This document shows positions 23,392 to 33,249 of a stretch of DNA of 64,000 nucleotides, one piece after another. Source of the stretch: an uncultured Muribaculaceae bacterium. GTDB taxonomy: Bacteria; Bacteroidota; Bacteroidia; Bacteroidales; Muribaculaceae. The translations under genes and the position numbers were made by a program. The notes under the pieces are model-generated. The model did not search any database, was not told where the DNA came from, and saw only the letters and a list, made by a program, of their open reading frames with translations. How positions within the stretch are numbered: the first letter of the stretch is position 1; each line of letters begins with the position of its first letter. The stretch lies in assembly GCA_910588065.1 (NCBI GenBank), contig CAJUPZ010000005.1:1-64000 (forward strand), read 5' to 3'.

Positions 23392-24714
23392 TCAAAACCT
23401 GAAGCGGCGTGAAAGCACCGACAGCGTTATCCCTCTCGCTGCAAGATACACTGTGAAGGCCAGCCACAGTCCATGATTGTGGAGCGACGGATATGCGATG
23501 AAAAACACCGCGAAAAATAATACCATCGCAACAGCCATCGAGGCGAGCATCGACCGCGTCTCCGTTGTACCTATGAAAATTCCATCCCATGTAAACGCCA
23601 GAAAGCCGGCGAATGGCACCGTAACCGCCCATACGATATACTCCTTGGCTGCCGACTCCACAGCCTCGTCATCGCTCAGCAAGTGTAGGAAATCAGCCCC
23701 GAAAAACGCATACAGTACTGTGAATATAGTGGCGATTACAACACCTATCACTATCAGGTATCGTACTGTGGCGTGGAAGCTCTCACCGTCAGCAGCCCCT
23801 TTGAAGCGCCCGCCGAGAGCCTCTCCCGCAAAGGCGAAGCCATCCATAAAGAATGAGAAAACCGTAAACAGCTGCATCAGCAGCGCATTGACCGCCAGCA
23901 TGGTATCTCCCTGCTCGGCGCCTGTCCGCGTAAACCAGAATGTCACCGCTATAAGGCAGAGCGTGCGGAGAAATATATCGGTGTTCACCGCAAAGAAGCG
24001 TTTGATTTCGCTCCACTTCACAACCTCGCTCAAACTCACGGCCACCGGATGAAATTTAAACACGCACACTGCCCCTGCCACGATTATTCCCGCCCATTGG
24101 GCTATCACGGTGCCGAGGGCAAGCCCCTTGAGCTCCATGCCGCAGCCAAACACAAGCAGCATACTGAAGCCGATGTTCAACACATCCACAACAAGGGATA
24201 TCCACATCGTCACCCTCGAATTCTGCATCCCGACAAACCAGCCGGTGAATGCGAATGAGCACAATGTTGCCGGGGCGGCCCACACACGTGTCATGAAATA
24301 CCCCTCGGCTGCTCCCCGGGCGGCTCCGGTCACATCCATGCCGTCAAGAATCAGCGCGCACAGAGGCACCCGAAGCAATATCATCAGCACCCCTATGCCC
24401 ATACCGATTGCCAATGCCCGGCAAAGAACCGTGCTGCAACCTCTTGAGTCTCTCCGGCCATACGCCTGGGCGGTGAGCCCGCCCGACCCCATGCGCAGAA
24501 AATTGAACAGCCAGTACAGAAGATTGAACATATTTGCCCCTACGGCAATGGCTGCGAGCAGCACAGTGCTGTTGAGGTGTCCCGCAATGGCAATATCGGT
24601 AATACCAAGTACCGGCACAGTGACGTTGGTCACTATTGCCGGTACTGATATCGCCATTATCGCGCCAAGCAGTTTGCCGCGCGGTTTATTATCTGTGTCA
24701 GCCTTTGCGGGCAT
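23392..24714 (-). CDS. MATE family efflux transporter (DinF-like)
   Basis: The 440-residue protein has about 12 membrane helices and the MATE layout of two six-helix bundles (first: ISVPAIVTNVTVPVLGITDI; second begins near WSEIKRFFAVNTDIFLRT). The sequence GSGGLTAQAYGRRD after helix 2 is typical of the DinF branch. It would export cationic or other compounds using Na+ or H+. The start overlaps the end of the OPT gene by 17 bases, so both are co-transcribed. Confidence 0.93.
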   Translation of the reverse strand: MPAKADTDNKPRGKLLGAIMAISVPAIVTNVTVPVLGITDIAIAGHLNSTVLLAAIAVGANMFNLLYWLFNFLRMGSGGLTAQAYGRRDSRGCSTVLCRALAIGMGIGVLMILLRVPLCALILDGMDVTGAARGAAEGYFMTRVWAAPATLCSFAFTGWFVGMQNSRVTMWISLVVDVLNIGFSMLLVFGCGMELKGLALGTVIAQWAGIIVAGAVCVFKFHPVAVSLSEVVKWSEIKRFFAVNTDIFLRTLCLIAVTFWFTRTGAEQGDTMLAVNALLMQLFTVFSFFMDGFAFAGEALGGRFKGAADGESFHATVRYLIVIGVVIATIFTVLYAFFGADFLHLLSDDEAVESAAKEYIVWAVTVPFAGFLAFTWDGIFIGTTETRSMLASMAVAMVLFFAVFFIAYPSLHNHGLWLAFTVYLAARGITLSVLSRRFRF

Positions 24715-26707
24715 GGAGGCTCTGGTAGCCGAGGTAAACTATGATGGCTCCGTATGCAATCACACCGAGCCACTGGTTGAGGATTACAGACATGGTGTTC
24801 TCATACTCGAATCCTGCAAAACGTGTCAGGGCGGCAAACACACCGAACAGCGCGCCTCCGGCTATAAGACCGGATGCAATCAGGGTGCCGCGGTCTCTGC
24901 GGGCATCATTCACCTCCTTGTCCTTTGAGCGGGTGGATACATACCAGGCTATGGCACCGCCCACAAGCATCGGGGTGTTGAGCTCCATCGGTATGAACAT
25001 GCCGAGGCAGAATGCGAGAGCCGGTACTCCGAGCCAGTTCAGAAGCAGGGCGAGGATTGCTCCGGTCATATAGAGAATCCAGGGGGTGTCGCCACCCATC
25101 ATGATAGGCTCGATAACCTTAGCCATGGCATTCGCCTGAGGTGCAACGAGTGCATTGTCGCCGGTGAATCCGTACACATTGTTGAGAAGCAGTATCACAC
25201 CGCCCACGGTTGCTGCCGACACAAGGGTGCCGAGAAATTTCCAGCTCTCCTGTTTGCGCGGGGTCGAGCCGAGCCAGTAGCCGATCTTCAGGTCGGTAAC
25301 GAAGCCTCCGGCCATTGACAGCGCTGTGCACACAACACCGCCTATCACCATCGAGGCTACAATACCGGAGGTGCCGTTGATGCCTATGCCCACAAATATG
25401 GCCGATGCTATGATAAGGGTCATCAAAGTCATGCCGCTCACAGGGTTGGAGCCCACAATTGCGATGGCATTGGCGGCAACTGTGGTGAACAGGAATGAAA
25501 TCAGAGTCACAACCAGCCATGCCACAAGTGCCTGCCAGAAGTTGTGGAGCACACCCGCCCAGAAGAAAATGAACACAGCAACCAGAGCGATTGTCATGAA
25601 AAACACAACATGCTTCATGGAAATGTCAAGTTGCCAGCGCACGGTTGCTTTGGAATCTGCTGACTTCCCTTTCATCTCGCGGGCGGCGAGGCCGGCGGCC
25701 TGCATTATGATACCCCACGATTTGATTATGCCGATAATTCCGGCCATGGCAATGCCGCCGATGCCGATAAGGCGGGCGTAATTCGAGAATATCGCCGCAG
25801 GAGCCATCGATGAGATGTCAGCCGAGCCGTATGTGCCCATCAGAGGTATTATGATCCACCACACAAAGGCTGAGCCGGCGAATATCACGAATGCGTATTT
25901 AAGCCCGACGATATATCCGAGTCCGAGCAACGCGGCGCCGGTATTGCAGCTCACGACAATCTTTGTTTTCTCAGCAAGTGCTGCTCCCCAGCCGGTTACA
26001 GCCGTGCTGATGGTGTCGGCCCATGTGCCGAAGGTGGCCACGATATAGTCATATATGCCGCCTACAAGCGAGGCTATGACAAGTGTCTTGGCCTGACCTC
26101 CGTCAGACGCGCTTTTGGACTGCGCGCTCACAAGCACCTGGGTGGTGGCGGTTGCCTCCGGGAAAGGATACTTGCCGTGCATATCCTTTACAAAGTACTT
26201 GCGGAAAGGAATGAAGAACAGAATGCCGAGCACTCCTCCGAACAGAGAGCTCAGAAATATCTCCAGGAAGTTGACTGTGATGTCACTGTAGGTGGCCTGA
26301 AGGATAAACAGAGCCGGCAGGGTGAAGATCGCTCCGGCGACAATCACTCCCGAGCAGGCGCCGATGCTCTGGATAATTACATTCTGGCCTAACGGATCTT
26401 TTTTCTTGAGCGCGCCTGAAAGCCCCACTGCTATGATGGCGATGGGAATGGCCGCCTCGAAAACCTGACCCACGCGCAGGCCTAAGTAGGCTGCCGCGGC
26501 GCTGAAAATAACTGCGAGAATAAGGCCTGTGATAACAGAGTAGGGGGTCACCTCGGCATAGTCGCGCGCCGGGTGCATCACCGGGCGGTAGGTCTCGTCC
26601 GCTGCCAGCTCGCGGAAAGCGGTTTCAGGCAGTTCGGTGGGATCGGCCGTCATGTAGATCTCCTCATTCTCCTTTTCACGGGCAAGAGTTTGGTCTTTTT
26701 GTGTCAT
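24698..26707 (-). CDS. OPT family oligopeptide transporter
   Basis: The 669-residue protein has about 16 hydrophobic segments. It shows the OPT hallmarks YSVITGLILAVIFSAAAAYL near the start, then KYPFPEATATTQVLVSAQ, and NWLGVPALAFCLGMFIPME near the end. OPT carriers import peptides or metal chelates with protons. It lies upstream of and overlaps the MATE gene and is 26 bases downstream of ssb. Substrate cannot be told. Confidence 0.94.
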   Translation of the reverse strand: MTQKDQTLAREKENEEIYMTADPTELPETAFRELAADETYRPVMHPARDYAEVTPYSVITGLILAVIFSAAAAYLGLRVGQVFEAAIPIAIIAVGLSGALKKKDPLGQNVIIQSIGACSGVIVAGAIFTLPALFILQATYSDITVNFLEIFLSSLFGGVLGILFFIPFRKYFVKDMHGKYPFPEATATTQVLVSAQSKSASDGGQAKTLVIASLVGGIYDYIVATFGTWADTISTAVTGWGAALAEKTKIVVSCNTGAALLGLGYIVGLKYAFVIFAGSAFVWWIIIPLMGTYGSADISSMAPAAIFSNYARLIGIGGIAMAGIIGIIKSWGIIMQAAGLAAREMKGKSADSKATVRWQLDISMKHVVFFMTIALVAVFIFFWAGVLHNFWQALVAWLVVTLISFLFTTVAANAIAIVGSNPVSGMTLMTLIIASAIFVGIGINGTSGIVASMVIGGVVCTALSMAGGFVTDLKIGYWLGSTPRKQESWKFLGTLVSAATVGGVILLLNNVYGFTGDNALVAPQANAMAKVIEPIMMGGDTPWILYMTGAILALLLNWLGVPALAFCLGMFIPMELNTPMLVGGAIAWYVSTRSKDKEVNDARRDRGTLIASGLIAGGALFGVFAALTRFAGFEYENTMSVILNQWLGVIAYGAIIVYLGYQSLHARKG

Positions 26708-26733
26708 ATCGGTTTATTGATGATTGGTTTGTC

Positions 26734-27084
26734 TCAACTGTTTGAAGATGCTGTGGGGCGCGAGAGTATGTCAAAATTCTCGACATATATCTCTGTCACC
26801 TTATGGCTAAGCCCGGTGCGGTCGGTCCAGGTGCGTGTGCGCAGCTTACCCTCCACGTACAGCTTGGTGCCTTTGGTAATATACTTTTCGGCGGTCTCGG
26901 CTGCGCTGTCCCACATTATCAGGCGGTGCCACTCGGTGCGGTCCTCGACGCGCACACCACCCGCCGTTGTATATCCGCGCTCGGTCGTGGCCAGGGTAAG
27001 TTCCGCTACCGGTCTGGTTTCCACATACCTTATGACCGGGTCTTTACCTACATTTCCTACTAATATTACTTTGTTTACACTCAT
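26734..27084 (-). CDS. ssb: Single-stranded DNA-binding protein
   Basis: The 116-residue protein is a standard bacterial SSB OB fold (MSVNKVILVGNVGKDPVIRY, TEWHRLIMWDSAAETAEKYI, GTKLYVEGKLRTRTW). The start at MSVNKV is fixed by family alignment and by a TACCTTTG promoter 20 bases upstream. The C-terminus ends in RPTASSNS and lacks the acidic DDLPF tip that recruits partners, so a second, full-length SSB may exist elsewhere. Confidence 0.95.
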   Translation of the reverse strand: MSVNKVILVGNVGKDPVIRYVETRPVAELTLATTERGYTTAGGVRVEDRTEWHRLIMWDSAAETAEKYITKGTKLYVEGKLRTRTWTDRTGLSHKVTEIYVENFDILSRPTASSNS

Positions 27085-27104
27085 GTTTTTTTCTCTTTGA
27101 TGCT

Positions 27105-27112
27105 CAAAGGTA
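27105..27112 (-). promoter_or_regulatory. ssb promoter -7 element (TACCTTTG)
   Basis: The minus strand reads TACCTTTG, 20 bases upstream of the ssb start, and is divergent from the patatin promoter. Confidence 0.6.
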
Positions 27113-27144
27113 GCCAAAAATATGGAAATTTATCTAAATATTTG

Positions 27145-27152
27145 TATTTTTG
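27145..27152 (+). promoter_or_regulatory. Patatin gene promoter -7 element (TATTTTTG)
   Basis: TATTTTTG lies 26 bases before the patatin start codon and matches TAnnTTTG. Confidence 0.55.
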
Positions 27153-27178
27153 TGACGCTTTTGCATTACCGAAGCATT

Positions 27179-28033
27179 ATGTCAGGAAAATTAAAGATGG
27201 TAAAATCGCTGCTCGGCTTCTCCGGGCCGGAGTTTCGCACCGGGCTTGTGCTCAGCGGCGGTGGCGCTCGTGGCTTTGCACATGCCGGAGCAATAAAGGC
27301 TCTGAACGAGATGGGCATCAAGCCCGATATTGTGGCCGGCGTGAGTGCCGGTTCGGTGGCGGCTGTGATGTATGCTGCCGGAATCTCCCCGGAAAAGATG
27401 CTCGAGATGTTTCACGATGCCCGGTTCTCCGATTTCTGCGAACTCTCAGTGCCTAAGGACGGCTTCTTCAAGCTCGACAGATTCAAGACATTCCTGCGCA
27501 AGCACATCCCGTATGCCAACCTTGAGGATTTGCCCATCCCGGTGGTTGTGGGTGCTACAAATCTCGACGAAGGGCGTAAGGTGGTCTTTGAGTCGGGCCC
27601 GCTCGCTGAGCGCGTGGCAGCATCATGCAGCATCCCCATCGTGTTCAAGCCCGTGAAGATCGACGGAGTCAGGTATGTTGACGGTGGAGTGCTCCACAAT
27701 CTCCCCGCATGGTCTATCAGGCCAAGATGCAAATACCTCATTGGAATAAACTGCTCGCCGCTTTCCAAAGTCACAGTAAAGGATACCATTATAGATATAG
27801 CCATGCGCTCGTATGAACTCATGGCCAAGACTAATGTAATACCCGACATGGAACTTTGCGACATCGTTATCCGCAACGAGGAGATAGCGCGCTACAAGGT
27901 ATTCAACCTCAAGCAGATAGAAAAGGTGTTTGAGAGCGGCTACGCCGACACTATGCGCTTCCTTAAGGAAAACGGCTTCAAACGCCCCGGCTCCGATGAT
28001 GCAAATGCACATAAATCTCCAGTAAAACCATAA
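27179..28033 (+). CDS. Patatin-like phospholipase
   Basis: The 284-residue protein has the patatin Ser-Asp dyad: oxyanion loop GGGARG at 27-32, nucleophile S56 in GVSAGS and D168 in YVDGG. It resembles the bacterial RssA/NTE-type group, acting on phospholipids or lysophospholipids. There is no signal peptide, so it is probably cytoplasmic or membrane-associated. The start is the ATG at MSGKLKMV following a promoter; a frame upstream has no family match. It is 14 bases upstream of the GH13 gene. Confidence 0.93.
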   Translation: MSGKLKMVKSLLGFSGPEFRTGLVLSGGGARGFAHAGAIKALNEMGIKPDIVAGVSAGSVAAVMYAAGISPEKMLEMFHDARFSDFCELSVPKDGFFKLDRFKTFLRKHIPYANLEDLPIPVVVGATNLDEGRKVVFESGPLAERVAASCSIPIVFKPVKIDGVRYVDGGVLHNLPAWSIRPRCKYLIGINCSPLSKVTVKDTIIDIAMRSYELMAKTNVIPDMELCDIVIRNEEIARYKVFNLKQIEKVFESGYADTMRFLKENGFKRPGSDDANAHKSPVKP

Positions 28034-28047
28034 GAAAACAAGAATAC

Positions 28048-29751
28048 ATGTATCGTAAACCAATCATTTATCAACTCATCCCCAGACTCTTCACCAACTA
28101 TAACGAAAAATGTGTGCCCGGTGGCTCGCTTGCTCAGAACGGCTCCGGTAAGCTCAACAGCATAAACAAAAACATCCTCGACTCCATCAAGGCTCTCGGA
28201 GTCACCCACGTGTGGTACACAGGTGTGCTCGAGCACGCCCACTGCAGCGACTACACCGAGTATGGCATTGTGAAAGACAATCCCCATGTGGTCAAAGGCC
28301 TTGCCGGTTCACCGTACGCCATCAAGGACTACTATGACATAGACCCGGACCTTGCCGTGAATGTGCCCGACCGCATCAAGGAGTTCGAAGCTCTCGTGGA
28401 TCGCACACACGATGCCGGCATGAATGTGATTATCGACTTTGTGCCGAACCATGTTGCCCGGCGCTACCACTCCGATGCGGCGCCCGCAGGGGTCGAAGAT
28501 TTCGGAGCGCACGACGACAACAACCTCGGCTTCTCTCCCAAAAACAACTTTTACTACATCACCCGTCAGCTTTTCGCACCCTCTGTCGATATGGGCAGCG
28601 GCAAGCAGGCATACATCGAATTTCCTGCCAAGGCTACCGGCAATGACTGCTTCACAGCATTCCCCGGACAATGCGACTGGTACGATACCGTGAAACTCAA
28701 CTACGGCATTGACTACGCAAACGGCTCCCACCACTTCTCTCCGGTGCCCGACACATGGAACAAGATGCTGGACATTCTCAAATACTGGGCCTCGAAAGGT
28801 GTTGACGGATTCCGCTGCGACATGGCCCACATGGTTCCCCTCGAATTCTGGCAATGGGCTATCGCGGCTGTCAAGCAGCATTATCCCCACGTCAAATTCA
28901 TCGCCGAGCTGTATGACACCGGCCTGTACCGCAGCTTTATATCCGTAGGCGGTTTCGATTATCTTTATGACAAGGTAAACCTGTACGACACCCTCCGCGG
29001 CATTCAGACCGCAAACTACTCGGCTGCCCAGATAACCGGCTGCTGGCAGACAGTGGAGGGGATAGGCGGCAATATGCTCAACTTCCTCGAAAACCATGAC
29101 GAACAGCGCTTCGGCTCAAAATTCTATGCCGGCGACGCCGCCAAGGTGATTCCATCGCTTGTAGTCAGCTCAATGATCGGCACAGGAGCAATGATGATAT
29201 ATATGGGGCAGGAGCTCGGTGAAGCCGCCAAAGAGGCCGAAGGCTACAGCGGTTACGACGGACGCACCACCATTTACGACTACTGGAGTCTTGAAACCCT
29301 CCGGCGATGGCTCAACTCCGGCGCCCCCTCCGAAGCTAACCTCACCGAGCGCCAGCAATGGCTCAGAAGCAAATATGCGGCCATCCTCGGCATCTGCAAC
29401 AGGGAGCAGGCTATTGCAAACGGCAGATTCTTTGACCTGATGTATGTAAACTACGAGAACCCCACCCTCAACCCCCACCGCCAGTATGTGTTCATGCGCA
29501 ACCTTGCAGAGGAAACACTCATAATAGCGGTGAATTTCAGCGCCGACTCATGCGATATGGCTGTCAACCTCCCCACCCACGCCTTTGAAATGCTGCAGAT
29601 ACCCCAGGGCAAAGCCACCATGACAGAGCTGCTGACAAACCGCAAGGCCACAAAACATATCGCCGACGGCAAGCCGTTCGAGGTGTTCCTGGAGCCGTGG
29701 GGAGCCGCCGTGTGGAAAGTAAACCACAGAAACATTAAGCCAATTGAATAA
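28048..29751 (+). CDS. Alpha-amylase family glycoside hydrolase (GH13)
   Basis: The 567-residue enzyme has the GH13 (beta/alpha)8 barrel with the four classical regions: DFVPNH (130-135), GFRCDMAH (nucleophile D258), FIAELYD (acid/base E287) and FLENHDEQ (D351). It has no signal peptide, so it likely acts on intracellular alpha-glucans or maltodextrins. A C-terminal beta domain follows. The gene probably shares a transcript with the patatin gene upstream. Substrate specificity is not visible. Confidence 0.94.
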   Translation: MYRKPIIYQLIPRLFTNYNEKCVPGGSLAQNGSGKLNSINKNILDSIKALGVTHVWYTGVLEHAHCSDYTEYGIVKDNPHVVKGLAGSPYAIKDYYDIDPDLAVNVPDRIKEFEALVDRTHDAGMNVIIDFVPNHVARRYHSDAAPAGVEDFGAHDDNNLGFSPKNNFYYITRQLFAPSVDMGSGKQAYIEFPAKATGNDCFTAFPGQCDWYDTVKLNYGIDYANGSHHFSPVPDTWNKMLDILKYWASKGVDGFRCDMAHMVPLEFWQWAIAAVKQHYPHVKFIAELYDTGLYRSFISVGGFDYLYDKVNLYDTLRGIQTANYSAAQITGCWQTVEGIGGNMLNFLENHDEQRFGSKFYAGDAAKVIPSLVVSSMIGTGAMMIYMGQELGEAAKEAEGYSGYDGRTTIYDYWSLETLRRWLNSGAPSEANLTERQQWLRSKYAAILGICNREQAIANGRFFDLMYVNYENPTLNPHRQYVFMRNLAEETLIIAVNFSADSCDMAVNLPTHAFEMLQIPQGKATMTELLTNRKATKHIADGKPFEVFLEPWGAAVWKVNHRNIKPIE

Positions 29752-29791
29752 AAAAATGGGCTGATGACACACCCACACCATAAAAAATAAC

Positions 29792-29799
29792 TACTTTTG
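29792..29799 (+). promoter_or_regulatory. prs promoter -7 element (TACTTTTG)
   Basis: TACTTTTG lies 34 bases before the prs start codon, the same octamer as in the ung promoter. Confidence 0.6.
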
Positions 29800-29833
29800 C
29801 AAAAAAAATAATCCAATCACTAATAGCAGTCTT

Positions 29834-30778
29834 ATGAACTCAGCGATCCATCCCATCAAAATCTTTGCCGGCACAAAGTCGCGCTACATGGGAGAAGAAA
29901 TTTGCAAGTACCTCGACATGCCCCTCGGCAAAATGAATATCCAGCACTTTGCTGACGGTGAATTCGAGGTGTCGTTTGAAGAACCTATCCGTGGATGTGA
30001 GGTTTACCTCGTGCAGTCAACCTTCCCCAACTCCGATAATCTTATGGAGCTGCTGCTTATGATTGACGCTGCAAAACGCGCCTCTGCCCACAGCGTAATC
30101 GCTGTCATTCCCTACTTCGGCTGGGCACGTCAGGACCGCAAGGACAAACCCCGTGTGAGCATCGCAGCAAAGCTCGTCGCTGACCTTCTCAGCGCAGCAG
30201 GTGTGAACCGCGTTATCACAATGGACCTCCATGCCGACCAGATTCAGGGCTTCTTCAATGTGCCTGTCGACCACCTTTATGCATCGTCAGTGTTCATTCC
30301 CTACATCGAGAGCCTGAAACTCGAAAACATGGCTATCGCCACACCCGATGTCGGCGGTGCTAAGCGAGCCAACTCCTACGCGAAATATCTTGATGTACCC
30401 CTCGTGCTTTGTCACAAACAGCGCGCCAAAGCAAATGTTGTGGAGTCTATGACTGTTATAGGCGACGTCAAGGACAAAAACGTGATTCTTATCGACGATA
30501 TGGTCGACACAGCGGGCACAATTACCAAAGCCGCTGACCTGATGATGGAGAAAGGCGCAAAATCCGTGCGCGCTCTCGCATCACACGCCATAATGAGCGA
30601 CCCCGCGAGCGAGCGTGTTGACAAATGCGGCATGACCGAGATGATTTTCACAAACTCCATACCTTTCAACAAAGAGTGCAAGAAAGCAACCATACTCAGC
30701 GTTGCCAAGCTGATAGCCGACACTATCCGCCGTGTGCACAACAACGAATCTATCTCAACCCAGTACGTATTCAAGTAA
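29834..30778 (+). CDS. prs: Ribose-phosphate pyrophosphokinase
   Basis: The 314-residue enzyme makes PRPP from ribose 5-phosphate and ATP for nucleotide, His and Trp synthesis. It shows FADGEFEVSFEEPIRG near 39-54, the catalytic flexible loop after YFGWARQDRKDKPR, the MDLHADQIQGFF motif and the PRPP-binding loop LIDDMVDTAGT. Length is standard. It has its own promoter and is followed by a strong terminator. Confidence 0.97.
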   Translation: MNSAIHPIKIFAGTKSRYMGEEICKYLDMPLGKMNIQHFADGEFEVSFEEPIRGCEVYLVQSTFPNSDNLMELLLMIDAAKRASAHSVIAVIPYFGWARQDRKDKPRVSIAAKLVADLLSAAGVNRVITMDLHADQIQGFFNVPVDHLYASSVFIPYIESLKLENMAIATPDVGGAKRANSYAKYLDVPLVLCHKQRAKANVVESMTVIGDVKDKNVILIDDMVDTAGTITKAADLMMEKGAKSVRALASHAIMSDPASERVDKCGMTEMIFTNSIPFNKECKKATILSVAKLIADTIRRVHNNESISTQYVFK

Positions 30779-30807
30779 CCCATACTCTTACAATTCAAAC
30801 ACCGGAC

Positions 30808-30842
30808 AAAAGCGCTGCCCCCATTCAAAGCAGCGCTTTTGT
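30808..30842 (+). terminator. Terminator after prs
   Basis: AAAAGCGCTGC pairs with GCAGCGCTTTT around an 11-base loop, ending in a T run, between prs and the propeller lipoprotein. Confidence 0.85.
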
Positions 30843-30860
30843 CGCTTAAAACCACATAAT

Positions 30861-31976
30861 ATGAAAATGAAATTCCCGCTGATACTCGGATGTTTAGTCA
30901 CAGCCGGCATATGCGTCTCCTCATGCTCAGGCAGCGGTGCTGCCGGCAGTGGAGATGTTGATACACTGCAGCTCAAGGGCGAGTTGCTGATTCCTTACGA
31001 CAATCTTCTTGCGCCGGAGCAATTGCTCGCATCGTCAGACCGCATCTATGTTATCAACCAGCGGAGTGTCGATACAATGATAAGCGAGTTTGCAACAGAC
31101 GGCAAGTTTGTGAAAAACTTCCTCCCCAAAGGCCAAGGACCTGACGAAACTCCATTCATATGGTGCCCCCATTATGATGCTAATTCTGATGTAATAACAT
31201 TTTCAAAAGATAAGAACCTTATGGGTGTCACTTCGCTGAAATCGGATAAGCCGGCTCTTACCCCAGTCTTTGAATTTGACAGCGAGCTCCCGGGCAACGA
31301 AGATTTCACCCCCGGTTTCGATAAGTGGTTGTTTGCAAACGGCAGCATACTGTCTGGCAATCAGGCTAACGGAAAATTCTTTGCTGAAATAGGCGCAGAC
31401 GGAGTGGTGCGCGGTTATGCAGTCGATTTTATACCGGAAAGCGAATTCGGCAAAGGAGCACCCGACTATCTTAAATACAACTTCACCCGTCCCAACGGCG
31501 AGCCGAGTCCCGACGGCAAGCACGCAGCATGGGTGATGGGGCAAGCCGACATGATGGTGTTTGCCACGGCTGAAAAGGACAGCATCCGCTTTGTCACAAA
31601 CTATGTGGCTCCCCCCTCAGGCATCCAATTCAAGATATTTGACAACTACAGCACCTTTGAATTCGCTCCTGACCATAAAACATACTACACTTCATCTCCT
31701 GCATTGTCAGACAAAGCGGTGTATGTGCAGTATGTAGGAGAGTCGGCGGATGAATTCAGAACAAAGATGCAACAGGCAAGTGAAGGTGAGATAGAAATGC
31801 CGCAGAGTATAGTCCGTGTCTATGACTTTGAAGGCAATCTGCGTCATGTGCTACGCCTTGACAAAGGCTACGGCAATATAGCGGTGAATCCTGAAAACAC
31901 AAAGCTGTACCTGCTTGCGGAAACCGCCGATGACGGCCTCGCTGTGTACTCCTACGACATATCGCAACTCAACTGA
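30861..31976 (+). CDS. Six-bladed beta-propeller lipoprotein (BF3278-like)
   Basis: The 371-residue protein has a lipoprotein signal (LGCLVTAGICVSSC, Cys near 19), then blade-like repeats typical of the BF3278/DUF4221-type six-bladed propellers (RIYVINQRSVDTMISEFATDG, LPKGQGPDETPFIW). The GQGP(D/G)E motif recurs in the other propeller genes of this window (33 kb and 43 kb). It is probably exposed on the outer membrane; function unknown. The true ATG lies after the prs terminator, and the frame upstream overlaps prs. Confidence 0.85.
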   Translation: MKMKFPLILGCLVTAGICVSSCSGSGAAGSGDVDTLQLKGELLIPYDNLLAPEQLLASSDRIYVINQRSVDTMISEFATDGKFVKNFLPKGQGPDETPFIWCPHYDANSDVITFSKDKNLMGVTSLKSDKPALTPVFEFDSELPGNEDFTPGFDKWLFANGSILSGNQANGKFFAEIGADGVVRGYAVDFIPESEFGKGAPDYLKYNFTRPNGEPSPDGKHAAWVMGQADMMVFATAEKDSIRFVTNYVAPPSGIQFKIFDNYSTFEFAPDHKTYYTSSPALSDKAVYVQYVGESADEFRTKMQQASEGEIEMPQSIVRVYDFEGNLRHVLRLDKGYGNIAVNPENTKLYLLAETADDGLAVYSYDISQLN

Positions 31977-32007
31977 TTCCCTCCAACCAACTTTTTCCTT
32001 ATTCCAA

Positions 32008-32045
32008 AACGACCCGCAGCCAACTGAGCGCGGGTCGTTCTTTTG
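32008..32045 (+). terminator. Terminator after propeller lipoprotein
   Basis: AACGACCCGC/GCGGGTCGTT stem with a 12-base loop, followed by CTTTTG. It separates this gene from the convergent operon. Confidence 0.8.
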
Positions 32046-32084
32046 AGGAGTGGGTGATTGCGGCCGCTCTATAAAGCGGACTTG

Positions 32085-33212
32085 TTATTTCAATTTATAG
32101 AACACAAGCACAGGGTTGGCTTCGGCATCGATGGTGTCGGCAACACTCTTCAACGCAGGTGCAAGTTCATTTTCCTCTGCGGTATCCTTGAGCTTTTCAG
32201 CAGTGACAGCACCAACCCATACGCCATCGCCGAGCGGGTAGCCGTTGGCTATGTTGATGCATTTGCCTGTGGCTGAATCCTTGTATGACGAGAGCTTTAC
32301 GGTTGATTCTCCATCTTTTGACAACCAGAGATTGTCTCCCCCTTCCTTGATGTTGAGTGTGCTCAAAATCCTGTCATTGCCGTTTTCACTGAAGGTAATT
32401 ACGAGGGTGCCGCTGAAATCGCCCTCTTTGGTGCCGTATTCAGGATTGATTCTCACAGTGCTTTCGTAGGCTTCGGCTGTTTGGGCTCCGGGTATGTCGG
32501 TAATGGATATTTCTCTGAAAGTATTGTTTTGGGGAGAGTATATAGCGGCGTCATTTGCAGGCGTGGCGTGGAAAAGGATGTCGCCGTTTGCAAGGTGGCT
32601 GAACGGGCGCAGGAAGGCTCCTATTGCGATAGTGCTGCAAGGCATTCCCGCAGCTGTCTCCACACCGTCAAGGGTGTAGGCGTGGCATACGAGCGAGTCG
32701 CTGCCGTGTGCTATCACTATCTTGTCTCCGGCAAGGATAAAGGTTTTTATATCTATGTCATTTTCAAACACTCTGCCGATGAAGTTGCCGTCATGGCCAT
32801 AGCGCTGTATGCGGTTGTAGTCATTTATAAAAATGCCGTTGTCTGACACATCGAAACTCACTGTGCTGAATGGATGTATCTCGCCCGGTCCGTCACCGAG
32901 TCTGCTGAGCTGTCCTTTGAATTTGCCGGTATCTGAAAATTTCATCAACACAGCGTTGAAGCCGAACGGGTTCGGGCCGGTGAGCAGATACAGGTCGTTG
33001 CCATGCTTCTTGATATCAGTTATCGACCCTATGACAATGGAATCGGATGTTTCCAGCGGCACAACATTTGTGATTTCAATGTAGTCGGCAAGGTCGTCTG
33101 ACCCCTCTACGGCATCAATTGTTGAAAACACAATATCTGACTGATTTTCCGAACCTGCGCATGATGTCATGAACAGGCAGGCGGCAGAAATGAGTAAGGG
33201 AATATTATTCAT
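32085..33212 (-). CDS. Six-bladed beta-propeller lipoprotein
   Basis: The 375-residue protein has a lipoprotein signal (LLISAACLFMTSC) and the propeller pattern with RLGDGPGEIHPFSTVSFD and QRYGHDGNFIGRVFEND. It is a paralogue-type relative of the protein at 30861, facing it across a terminator. It is the last gene of a three-gene leftward operon after the esterase and the PQQ-like lipoprotein. Ligand and role are unknown. Confidence 0.82.
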   Translation of the reverse strand: MNNIPLLISAACLFMTSCAGSENQSDIVFSTIDAVEGSDDLADYIEITNVVPLETSDSIVIGSITDIKKHGNDLYLLTGPNPFGFNAVLMKFSDTGKFKGQLSRLGDGPGEIHPFSTVSFDVSDNGIFINDYNRIQRYGHDGNFIGRVFENDIDIKTFILAGDKIVIAHGSDSLVCHAYTLDGVETAAGMPCSTIAIGAFLRPFSHLANGDILFHATPANDAAIYSPQNNTFREISITDIPGAQTAEAYESTVRINPEYGTKEGDFSGTLVITFSENGNDRILSTLNIKEGGDNLWLSKDGESTVKLSSYKDSATGKCINIANGYPLGDGVWVGAVTAEKLKDTAEENELAPALKSVADTIDAEANPVLVFYKLK

Positions 33213-33249
33213 ATAAATCAAATGATTATAAGTTCGGGTGATAGCTATC

